A DNA stretch of 10,596 nt from Micavibrio sp. UBA7689 (GTDB lineage: Bacteria; Pseudomonadota; Alphaproteobacteria; Micavibrionales; Micavibrionaceae): contig DLGR01000026.1 of assembly GCA_002482805.1 (NCBI GenBank), forward strand, positions 54,526 through 65,121. Reading direction: 5' to 3'. This document shows positions 1 through 5,613 of the stretch, piece by piece. The notes below the pieces were generated by a model. The model did no database searches, was not told the DNA's origin, and worked only from the letters and a program-made list of their open reading frames with translations. The translations under genes and the position numbers were made by a program. How positions within the stretch are numbered: the first letter of the stretch is position 1; every line of letters starts with the position of its first letter.

Positions 1-1
1 G

Positions 2-376
2 ATCGGCATCGTCATGCTGGTCGGTCTCGCGGCCAAGAACGGCATCCTGATCGTGGAGTTCGCCAACCAGTTGCGCGACGAAGGACATGAGTTCAAGGAA
101 GCCTTGATCGAAGCTTGTTCATTACGTCTGCGTCCCATCCTGATGACATCGATCACAGCCATGGCGGGCGCGGTGCCGCTCATCCTCACGGGCGGTGCGG
201 GTTCGGAAACGCGTTCAGCCATCGGCATCGTGATTTTCTTCGGCGTTGCCGCCGCAACCATCTTCACATTGTTTGTTGTGCCCGTTGCATATCAGTTGAT
301 ATCGCGCAGAACGGGATCGCCCATGGACGTAACCAAACGCCTCGAGCGCGAGATGAAAGAAAGCAACGAAGTTTAG
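2..376 (+). CDS. RND-family efflux transporter, inner-membrane subunit (3' end only)
   Basis: This is the C-terminal end of a proton-driven RND (AcrB/MexF-like, HAE1) multidrug efflux pump; the rest lies left of the window. The frame is open from base 2, so the ATG at 14 is internal. The sequence shows part of transmembrane helix 10 with the family motif GLAAKNGILIVEFA, then the RLRPILMTSITAMAGAVPL helix, then the GSETRSAIGIVIFFGV segment running into the last helix and a VVPVAYQL ending. These match the AcrB order of GLSAKNAILIVEFAKDL, RLRPILMTS and the final helix. The protein ends with a short charged cytoplasmic tail (KRLEREMKESNEV) at a TAG stop. In such pumps the subunit pairs with a periplasmic adaptor and an outer-membrane channel, which would be upstream or elsewhere. 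The substrate cannot be inferred. The gene is convergent with the next one, 6 bases apart, with no evident terminator between them. Confidence 0.93.
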   Translation: MGIVMLVGLAAKNGILIVEFANQLRDEGHEFKEALIEACSLRLRPILMTSITAMAGAVPLILTGGAGSETRSAIGIVIFFGVAAATIFTLFVVPVAYQLISRRTGSPMDVTKRLEREMKESNEV

Positions 377-382
377 GAAATA

Positions 383-2488
383 TTATTGGCCTGCGAGCAT
401 CGCGGCGAGGAGGTCTTGCGTGGCAAGGCCTGTAACTTTCATGCCATGGCTGGCCTGATATTGGCGGATGGCGTCCACGGTCTGCGGTCCCGTTACGCCG
501 TCGGCGGGGCCGCTGTAAATGCTTTCGTTTTTCAGGACTTCCTGAATTTGTGCAACGATTTCACGGTTGGGATCGGCTTTCTGGACGCTCTTCGAAGCGC
601 CATCGGGACCAGCGCGGCGGCCCTTGGATGATTGATAGAGACCCTGCATTTTCTCCGCCAGCTTGTTCACTTCGGCGTCACCGATATTCATACTGCTCGC
701 CAGTTGTGCCAATGCCGCCTTTGCATCCGTGGAGCCGCCATCGGCCGCGATCTTGTACCACATCAGCGCATCTTCTTGCTTATTCGCGTTGCCGATCAAA
801 CCGTTCTCGTAGATAAGGCCGAGATTGTAGGCCGCTTCGACGATGCCTTGATTGGCGGAGCTTTCGAAGAATGCCGCCGCGAGCGGTGCGTTATAATCCA
901 CGCCGATGCCTTCGATGTAGGAAATGCCGAGGTTATATTGCGCTTCGGGGTGGCCGTTCTTCGCAGCTTCGCGGTACCAGTAAAGCGCACGATCCAGATC
1001 TTTTTCTACACCGAGACCTTGGTGGTAGAGAACGCCGAGATTGTACGATGCGTTGGCGATGCCGTTATCGGCCGCTTCGCGGAACCACAGGGCGGCCTTG
1101 TCGAAGTTTTGCGTCACGCCCGCGCGGCCTGCTGTGTAAATGGCGGCAAGGTCATGTTGCGCTTCGGGCACGCCCTTATAAGCTTGTGCCTCCAGATCTT
1201 TCAACGTCGCGGGTAGGGTGGAATCGCTTGCGATGCGCTCATTCAGGGGCGCGTTGCCTTTTTCTTTTGCGATAAGGTTGGCCACTTGGGGGTCCTGCGC
1301 GAAGGCTTTCGCGCCCGAGGACGCCAGCGGATTGTAAGAAGACGAAGCGGGAGGCAAGGCGGCTGTTTCCGTCGGCGCGGCCAGTTCGGCCGATGCGCCC
1401 GGCGCGATTTCGTTCAATTGCGAAGCCAGACCTTCCGGATCTTCTTCCAGAGCCTTCATCAATTGTTCATCCGATGCATTGATCGCGGCATCCGCAGCCG
1501 GGGTTTGTTCGGATTCCGTAGGGGGTTGGTTGAGGGCATCCACCGCATTTTGTTCCGCTTCGATCAATGTCGCATCGGCTTCGGGGGTTTGCGAAGCGCG
1601 CGGAGCATCGGCCGTGGTCGCGCTTACAGGTTCCCACGTGTTGTTCTCCAGGTTCAAACGTGCAAGGCCGCCGTTTTCGAGCACGGCGATTTTGGGAATT
1701 TCAGGTTGTTGCACCTGATTGATGGCCCAGCCAAACAGCAAGGCGGTCACGATCATCGCGGCCATGCCGATACCCTGCAGGCGTACGGATTGTCTCCACC
1801 ATGGCAGGTCCGCATTCGCGTTGGCGGCTTCGCCTTTATAAGCGGCGATTTGCGGGAAGGGGGAGGAGTTGGCGCTGCTTTGGTCCGTCAACAGCACAAG
1901 CGCGCGGGCTTTCAATGTATCCTGCGTTTCGGTGAGGATTTCTTCCATGCGCTCTACTTTACGAAGCACGCGGGTTTTATCCTGTCCAATTTTCTCAAGT
2001 GTGCGGTCAAGGCGCGCCTGCTGCATCACGGTTTCATCGAGGCGTGACGTGACACCCGCCTGATAGGCTTCGGTATCGGAAAGGCGTTTGTCGAGCAGGC
2101 TCTGCCCCGCGGCGGCCTGTACCAGTTTGCTTTCGGTTTCTTTGAGTGCGCGTTCGAAACGGGCCTGACGTTGCAGGATTTCGGGATCGACGGCAGAGCT
2201 TTTTATTTTGTTTTCAAGGGCGAGATATGCCTTTTCCGATTTGTCGGCTTTGTCTTCGAGTTCGTGCAGGGATTTGCGGTACTCGCGCAACTCTGCCAGC
2301 AATTCATAACGCTCGGCTTCGGAGCGTTTCAGCTTGTCGCTTATTTGTGCCAGCGTGCGGATGATCTCCATCGCACGGTTCTGCCCCGTCGTCGCGGGCA
2401 TGGGGGTGGTCATGGAAGATTGGCCCTCATGATCGTTTTCCGGCGGGCGGACCACATGAACTCTGTCGGGTGTGCGTCCTTGTTTCAT
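383..2488 (-). CDS. Membrane-anchored coiled-coil / Sel1-repeat / peptidoglycan-binding protein (PodJ-like architecture)
   Basis: A 701-residue protein. Residues about 40-200 are charged and heptad-like (coiled coil, cytoplasmic). About 239-256 is one hydrophobic segment (GIGMAAMIVTALLFGWAI). About 262-425 is an Ala/Pro/Glu-rich low-complexity linker. About 434-598 holds four full Sel1 (TPR-like) repeats plus a partial one, with the recurring pattern A-YNLG-Y--G-GV--D---AL-WYREAA. About 643-698 is a PG_binding_1 domain (IQEVLKNESIYSGPADGVTG...VDAIRQYQASHG). This order resembles PodJ, the alphaproteobacterial polar organiser, but the protein is shorter than Caulobacter PodJ, so orthology is not claimed. 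The likely topology is cytoplasmic coiled coil with periplasmic Sel1 and wall-binding parts. The start at 2488 is chosen because AAGGA (2497-2501) lies 8 bases upstream; an internal Met at residue 26 has a poor ribosome site. A sigma70-like promoter lies just upstream. It may act in cell-envelope or polarity organisation; that is inference. Confidence 0.9.
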   Translation of the reverse strand: MKQGRTPDRVHVVRPPENDHEGQSSMTTPMPATTGQNRAMEIIRTLAQISDKLKRSEAERYELLAELREYRKSLHELEDKADKSEKAYLALENKIKSSAVDPEILQRQARFERALKETESKLVQAAAGQSLLDKRLSDTEAYQAGVTSRLDETVMQQARLDRTLEKIGQDKTRVLRKVERMEEILTETQDTLKARALVLLTDQSSANSSPFPQIAAYKGEAANANADLPWWRQSVRLQGIGMAAMIVTALLFGWAINQVQQPEIPKIAVLENGGLARLNLENNTWEPVSATTADAPRASQTPEADATLIEAEQNAVDALNQPPTESEQTPAADAAINASDEQLMKALEEDPEGLASQLNEIAPGASAELAAPTETAALPPASSSYNPLASSGAKAFAQDPQVANLIAKEKGNAPLNERIASDSTLPATLKDLEAQAYKGVPEAQHDLAAIYTAGRAGVTQNFDKAALWFREAADNGIANASYNLGVLYHQGLGVEKDLDRALYWYREAAKNGHPEAQYNLGISYIEGIGVDYNAPLAAAFFESSANQGIVEAAYNLGLIYENGLIGNANKQEDALMWYKIAADGGSTDAKAALAQLASSMNIGDAEVNKLAEKMQGLYQSSKGRRAGPDGASKSVQKADPNREIVAQIQEVLKNESIYSGPADGVTGPQTVDAIRQYQASHGMKVTGLATQDLLAAMLAGQ

Positions 2489-2529
2489 AGGCGCTATCCT
2501 TTTCGCAAAACTGGCTTTGAATTAAGGTA

Positions 2530-2558
2530 AATATAGCGATTTTGTATAATCGTACCAA
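2530..2558 (-). promoter_or_regulatory. Candidate sigma70-like promoter of the Sel1-repeat gene
   Basis: On the minus strand a TTGGTA (-35, 2553-2558) is followed after 17 bases by TATATT (-10, 2530-2535), about 40 bases ahead of the start codon at 2488. The spacer contains a 5-bp inverted repeat (CGATT ... AATCG on the plus strand, 2537-2552) that could be an operator or chance. The call is based on hexamer match and spacing only. Confidence 0.5.
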
Positions 2559-2682
2559 GGAAATTATGGAACTCTGTCCACAGGGCCGAAAGGGGCGGAT
2601 TTCCGCGCCAAAAAGGGGCTTGCGGAAGGCAGGATAATCCGATAGTTTTCGGCCTTCTCAGGCCCTTAATGGGGTCCTTTGT

Positions 2683-2757
2683 TGGGGCGTCGCCAAGCGG
2701 TAAGGCAGCGGTTTTTGGTACCGCCATTCGTTGGTTCGAATCCAGCCGCCCCAGCCA
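2683..2757 (+). tRNA. tRNA-Gln (anticodon TTG)
   Basis: A complete cloverleaf can be drawn by hand. The acceptor stem TGGGGCG (2683-2689) pairs with CGCCCCA (2747-2753), followed by discriminator G and an encoded CCA (2755-2757). The D-stem is GCC/GGC. The anticodon stem is GCGGT/ACCGC (2708-2712 and 2720-2724) around the loop TTTTGGT, giving anticodon TTG at 2715-2717, which reads CAA as glutamine. The T-stem GTTGG pairs with CCAGC around TTCGAAT. No intron or mismatch is apparent apart from one G-T pair in the T-stem. The gene marks the chromosome side of the apparent island junction: its 3' half from 2723 onward is repeated, degenerate, at 3161. I could not pick a convincing promoter in the bases upstream. 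Confidence 0.96.
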
Positions 2758-2915
2758 TCTAGTCTTCCCTTTGCCACACACCAGAGAAAAACACCCTTAA
2801 ACCCGCGCAGTTCTGCGCCATTTTCGATGATTGGTTTTTCCGCCACGCGCAGAGAAAACCTGATTTTGGTCAAAATCTCTGCATTTTCTCTACGGGCGAA
2901 AAAGCCGCGTGTCGG
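2723..2915. repeat. tRNA-tail direct repeat, copy 1 (overlaps tRNA-Gln 3' half)
   Basis: Copy 1 begins in the anticodon stem of tRNA-Gln and runs to 2915. It matches 3161-3353 in strict 438-base register with no gaps. From 2751 on, I count 141 of 165 bases identical by eye. The segment 2723-2740 (GCCATTCGT-GGTTCGA) is also nearly identical, while 2741-2750, the T-stem 3' side and part of the acceptor, diverges. Each copy contains a conserved palindrome GCGCAG-TT-CTGCGC (2805-2818) and paired arms GCAGAGA/TCTCTGC (2849-2855 and 2876-2882), so the repeat is structured. Confidence 0.85.
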
Positions 2916-3160
2916 AATCCGATTTTGTAACTTTATTTCAGCCATGCGCAGGTTCGATCTCATCTAGGTAGAGGGAGAAAACAATCACGAACTTCATCAA
3001 TTTCAGTTTCGCGAAAATCGACTGCCTACCATGTAGGCGAAAACGAACTTTTCTCTTTCAAAAAATTAGAGCCATACGATGATCAAAAGGGGACGATAAT
3101 TGATCTGCAAATGCTCAAAAATCGAAGGAAACTGTCACTTTATTATCCAAAACTGCGCCT
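2916..3160. other. Gene-free spacer between the two tRNA-tail repeats
   Basis: AT-rich stretch with no convincing gene. It holds a weak third tRNA-tail-like copy, AGGTTCGATCTCATCTAGG at 2950-2968, matching 15 of 19 bases of 3170-3188. It also holds a perfect hairpin, GCCTAC-CAT-GTAGGC, at 3024-3038, flanked by GCGAAAA on both sides. The spacing suggests a scar of earlier integration or partial duplication beside the tRNA. Confidence 0.5.
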
Positions 3161-3353
3161 GCCATTCGTAGGTTCGATTTCACTAAGGCCAGCCATCTAG
3201 TCATCCCTTTGCCACACACTAGAGAAAAACACCCTCAACGCCGCGCAGTTCTGCGCCAATTTCGATGGTGAGCTTTTCTGCCACAGGCAGAGAAAACCCT
3301 TTCTCAGGCAAAATCTCTGCGTTTTCTCTAAGGGCAAAAAAGCCGCGTGGCGG
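3161..3353. repeat. tRNA-tail direct repeat, copy 2 (attachment-site-like remnant)
   Basis: Second copy of the 2723-2915 sequence, about 60 bases from the end of the recombinase gene. Its first part (GCCATTCGTAGGTTCGA, 3161-3177) is the variable loop and T-arm of tRNA-Gln with one change. The next 11 bases have diverged, and the block CCAGCCATCTAGTC (3189-3202) matches the tRNA 3' end plus downstream DNA exactly. The GCGCAG-TT-CTGCGC palindrome (3243-3256) and the GCAGAGA/TCTCTGC arms (3287-3293 and 3314-3320) are kept. No functional tRNA can be formed because the D-arm and anticodon half are absent. Confidence 0.82.
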
Positions 3354-3358
3354 GCGGG

Positions 3359-3399
3359 GGAAATTCCCTGCTAACAGGGAAAATAACAGGGAATTTTCC
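3359..3399. repeat. Inverted repeat / possible terminator after the recombinase gene
   Basis: GGAAATTCCCTG (3359-3370) and CAGGGAATTTTCC (3387-3399) form a near-perfect inverted repeat with one extra T. Nested inside is a second perfect hairpin, TTCCCTG-CTAA-CAGGGAA (3364-3381). The motif CAGGGAA thus occurs in three orientations within 41 bases. It lies just past the recombinase stop (3411, minus strand). It could act as a weak terminator, but the downstream T run on the minus strand is only three long, so a protein-binding or recombination site is also possible. Confidence 0.5.
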
Positions 3400-3410
3400 G
3401 ATGCGGGAAA

Positions 3411-4922
3411 TCAGGCAGCTTGCAGGATATCGAAGCTGCCGAAGATGGCGGTGCTCACATAACCTTCGGAGCAGCCTTCCCGACTGGCAATTTCCCGTAA
3501 GGTCAGGCCGTCGAAGTGTTCGTCTCTCCAGATGAAACCTTGGACAAGCTTTTTGAGTTTGGTTGGCGGTATATCGAAAATATCTTTCGGTCCATCCGGT
3601 TCAATTACAACGGCTCCGCTCCTGGCTTTGCCTACGGTAAACGGGAGGTCGATACGGAAGGTTCCGGAATCTCCTTCAATCGTCAGGTTTAGATACGTTT
3701 CTACAAGGTGTTTAAAGCCTGCAGGATTGATCGAGAGCTCGACAGTGTTCAACCCTACCGTAACCTTTTCAACGCATGTCCTGACAAGTTCTTGTCCGGG
3801 GATAGTATGGTGATGATCCAAAATGTAGGCGAGGGCAGTTCCTTCTGTTTTGGCGCCCAGCCTTGCGATGTTTTTCCGCAAGATATTTTCTATAAATGTT
3901 TCGATTTGCTGTGCGGGGAAGCGTGACATGATGCCGTACGGATGTTCTCGGTTCTGTGCAAGATTCTGGGAGATATAGTACCGGTATTGTCGTCCATGGC
4001 GTTTCGTGAAAGTCGGGCTGTAGACGGTTCCGTAAGGGTCGAAAATCAATCCCTGGAGCATGTGCCTATGTTTAGTCTGCCCCATCCTGGCTACGGTCTG
4101 CTCCTTGAGTTGTGTCTGCACCTGCTGCCAGAGCTTGACCGGAATAATACCTTCATGCAGACCTTCATGGATTTTACCCTTGTGTGATATTTTTCCTATA
4201 AACGCAGGGTTTTTTAATATTGCATACAAGGCACCACGGGAGAAGTTCAGGCCTCCATAGGCCCTTCCTTTCAGAGATGTCCGTACAGGAGTTTTAATGT
4301 TTCCGAGCGCAAGTTCTCTTTTAAGATCCAGCACACTTTTCAAAACTAGATAGCGCTCGAAAATATGGTTGGCTAGTTTGACTTCCGGCTTGTTCACTAC
4401 CAGTTTTCGGTGCTCTATTTTGTAACCTACAGGTGCAACACCGCCCATCCACATTCCTTTTTGCTTGCTCGCGGCGATCTTGTCTCTGATCCTTTCTCCC
4501 GAAACCTCTCTCTCGAACTGGGCGAAGGACAAAAGAACATTTAACGTCAGTCTTCCCATTGATGTCGTGGTGTTGAAGGACTGGGTAATGCTTACAAATG
4601 TAACTCCATATTCATCAAACACCTGTACCAGTTTTGCAAAATCCATCAAGGAACGGGTTAGGCGGTCAATCTTATAAACAACGATGATGTGTACCTTTCC
4701 TGATCGAATGTCATCGAGAAGCTTGTTAAGGGCAGGACGCTCCAGAGAGCCGCCGGAAAAACCACCATCATCGTATTTATCTCTGGAGGCAATCCAGCCT
4801 TCTGATTTCTGACTCAGGATATAAGCTTCGCAGCCTTCGCGTTGTGCATCAAGCGTATTGAATTCCATGTCGAGGCGTTCGTCGGTAGATTTACGAGTGT
4901 AAATAGCGCAGATTTTCTTCAT
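3411..4922 (-). CDS. Large serine recombinase (resolvase + Recombinase domains)
   Basis: A 503-residue site-specific recombinase that probably cuts and rejoins the island ends. Residues 1-150 are the resolvase catalytic domain: nucleophile Ser12 in YTRKS, the GFSGGSLERPALNKLL segment, IDRLTRS with Arg87 and Arg90, and FEREVSGERIRDKI. Residues about 153-270 are the Recombinase DNA-binding domain (GGVAPVGYKI, FSRGALYAILKNPAFIGKI). Residues 288-318 match the region usually forming a zinc ribbon, but no CxxC pairs are present. Residues about 471-491 form a helix-turn-helix-like segment (DGLTLREIASREGCSEGYVS), after which the protein ends early. The start at 4922 is preferred over an upstream in-frame ATG at 4967 because the Ser12 motif then sits at the normal distance from the N-terminus and the start overlaps the DUF2924 stop as ATGA. 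Translation is probably coupled, since no good ribosome site is seen. Whether it targets tRNA-Gln is not shown by the sequence. Confidence 0.93.
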   Translation of the reverse strand: MKKICAIYTRKSTDERLDMEFNTLDAQREGCEAYILSQKSEGWIASRDKYDDGGFSGGSLERPALNKLLDDIRSGKVHIIVVYKIDRLTRSLMDFAKLVQVFDEYGVTFVSITQSFNTTTSMGRLTLNVLLSFAQFEREVSGERIRDKIAASKQKGMWMGGVAPVGYKIEHRKLVVNKPEVKLANHIFERYLVLKSVLDLKRELALGNIKTPVRTSLKGRAYGGLNFSRGALYAILKNPAFIGKISHKGKIHEGLHEGIIPVKLWQQVQTQLKEQTVARMGQTKHRHMLQGLIFDPYGTVYSPTFTKRHGRQYRYYISQNLAQNREHPYGIMSRFPAQQIETFIENILRKNIARLGAKTEGTALAYILDHHHTIPGQELVRTCVEKVTVGLNTVELSINPAGFKHLVETYLNLTIEGDSGTFRIDLPFTVGKARSGAVVIEPDGPKDIFDIPPTKLKKLVQGFIWRDEHFDGLTLREIASREGCSEGYVSTAIFGSFDILQAA

Positions 4923-5335
4923 TTTTGGCCTGCATTCTTGATCCCGAAGAAAACCCAGCCGTTCCATTTTTTGCCAGTAATGTCATTGGCGATCTTTGAG
5001 AGGCTTGTGTAGGTTTTTCCAGAGTATTCAAAGCCATCGTGCTTCACTAAAACGCTATGTTTTTTCCCGCTATGCATTCGCACCAAACGCGTTCCATGTT
5101 TTAAGGTTGCGCAATATTCAAAACTAGATGACCTTTTATTATACTGTTTGATTAGCTTGGAAAGCTGCTCATTCTGATCCGGTGAAAATCCATACCCTTG
5201 GTTTTCTCTGATTTTGAGTTCTAGGCTTCTTTCCAGCATGGTGCGCCCAATGCGCGCATGCGGCTTTCTACCCCAGGCTTCGCCCCACATTTGACGTAGT
5301 ATATTTAATGGCATTTTTCTGAGATCTTGGGACAT
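4919..5335 (-). CDS. DUF2924 family protein, recombinase partner
   Basis: A 138-residue basic protein recognised as DUF2924 by its C-terminal signature at about 81-132: GTRLVR followed by H-VLV---GFEYSGKTYTSLSKIANDITG--WNGWVFFGI. Family members are small, of unknown biochemical role, and typically lie directly ahead of a large serine recombinase in alphaproteobacteria, as here. The ATGA overlap with the recombinase gene means the two are co-translated, so a role as directionality or accessory DNA-binding factor is a reasonable inference, not a demonstrated one. The N-terminus (about 8-45) holds the usual LR--W---WGR-PHARIGR-ML segment. The start at 5335 is supported by AAGGAG (5341-5346) five bases upstream. 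That start codon lies within one arm of a perfect inverted repeat, suggesting control of initiation or transcription. Confidence 0.88.
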   Translation of the reverse strand: MSQDLRKMPLNILRQMWGEAWGRKPHARIGRTMLERSLELKIRENQGYGFSPDQNEQLSKLIKQYNKRSSSFEYCATLKHGTRLVRMHSGKKHSVLVKHDGFEYSGKTYTSLSKIANDITGKKWNGWVFFGIKNAGQK

Positions 5336-5357
5336 GTATGCTCCTTTTTACATGTCC
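5330..5357 (-). promoter_or_regulatory. Perfect 9-bp inverted repeat over the DUF2924 start codon
   Basis: On the minus strand GGACATGTA (5357-5349), a 10-base loop and TACATGTCC (5338-5330) form a perfect stem. The loop contains the Shine-Dalgarno AAGGAG (5346-5341), and the start ATG (5335-5333) is in the 3' arm. As RNA this exposes the ribosome site but pairs the start codon; as DNA it is a good dimeric repressor operator, and each arm itself contains the palindrome ACATGT. The upstream arm also holds a start-stop ATGTAA. Either reading implies control of the DUF2924-recombinase operon. Confidence 0.65.
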
Positions 5358-5613
5358 ATACACGGCTTCCTTGGAGCAAGAAGTCCAGTCAAATAGAGAT
5401 AATGATTCTGGGACTTTTCAAGCAGCGTGCCTGACGCCGTTCACTAATTTGTGCATTTACCCCAGATCTCGGCTCATATATGAGGTGGGTCAACGCAAGG
5501 CGCCTTATAATCTGCTCCGCCTTATAACCCTTCCTTACCATTTATATACCTTCTCAATGTTGTCCATAATCTATTCGGATTCACACCTGATATGGCCTCA
5601 TTTATAGGGGTGG
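5358..5613. other. Gene-free gap between the recombinase module and brxL
   Basis: AT-rich, with no convincing coding region on either strand. It contains a perfect 12-base palindrome CTCATATATGAG (5473-5484) and several TTATA-type boxes. It must hold the promoter of the DUF2924-recombinase operon (minus strand) and the 3' end of the BREX transcript. I could not fix a single good -35/-10 pair or a terminator with a U-tract. It does not obviously read as a decayed continuation of brxL, though I checked this only by inspection. Confidence 0.45.
5501..5527. repeat. Short direct repeat CGCCTTATAA (x2)
   Basis: CGCCTTATAA occurs at 5501-5510 and again at 5518-5527, a 17-base period, inside the gap upstream of the DUF2924 operon. 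On the minus strand this reads TTATAAGGCG twice. It may be a regulator-binding site or overlapping -10-like elements. Statistical weight is low for such short units. Confidence 0.4.

Noticed and set aside
1286..2047. Long open frame (253 codons) on the plus strand
   Set aside because: It is antisense to the Sel1-repeat gene, rich in Arg/Gly/Phe as expected for a shadow of Ala/Glu-rich coding DNA, with no recognisable domain or ribosome site. The same applies to the open frame at 632-1216.
2494..2963. Minus-strand open frames across the tRNA, reading WIRTNEWRYQKPLPYRLATPQ
   Set aside because: This peptide is the translation of the antisense strand of tRNA-Gln, a well-known kind of false gene call. 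The tRNA explains the sequence fully.
2723..3353. CRISPR array or IS element explanation for the repeats
   Set aside because: Only two long, diverged copies 438 bases apart and no regular short spacers, so not CRISPR. No transposase gene or terminal inverted repeats enclose them, so not an IS.
2731..3462. Small plus-strand frames 2731-2967 and 3265-3462 sharing the peptide KISAFSLRAKKPR
   Set aside because: They lie within the direct repeat, lack a good ribosome site, one begins inside the tRNA and the other runs into the recombinase gene antisense. Kept only as an observation on the repeat, not as genes.
4923..4967. 15-residue N-terminal extension of the recombinase (ATG at 4967)
   Set aside because: It overlaps the DUF2924 coding sequence, adds residues ahead of the normal start of a resolvase domain and has no ribosome site. 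The ATGA-overlapping start at 4922 fits better.
5338..5607. 89-codon open frame on the plus strand in the gap
   Set aside because: No ribosome site, no recognisable motif, composition like non-coding AT-rich DNA, and it covers the likely control region of the opposite-strand operon.
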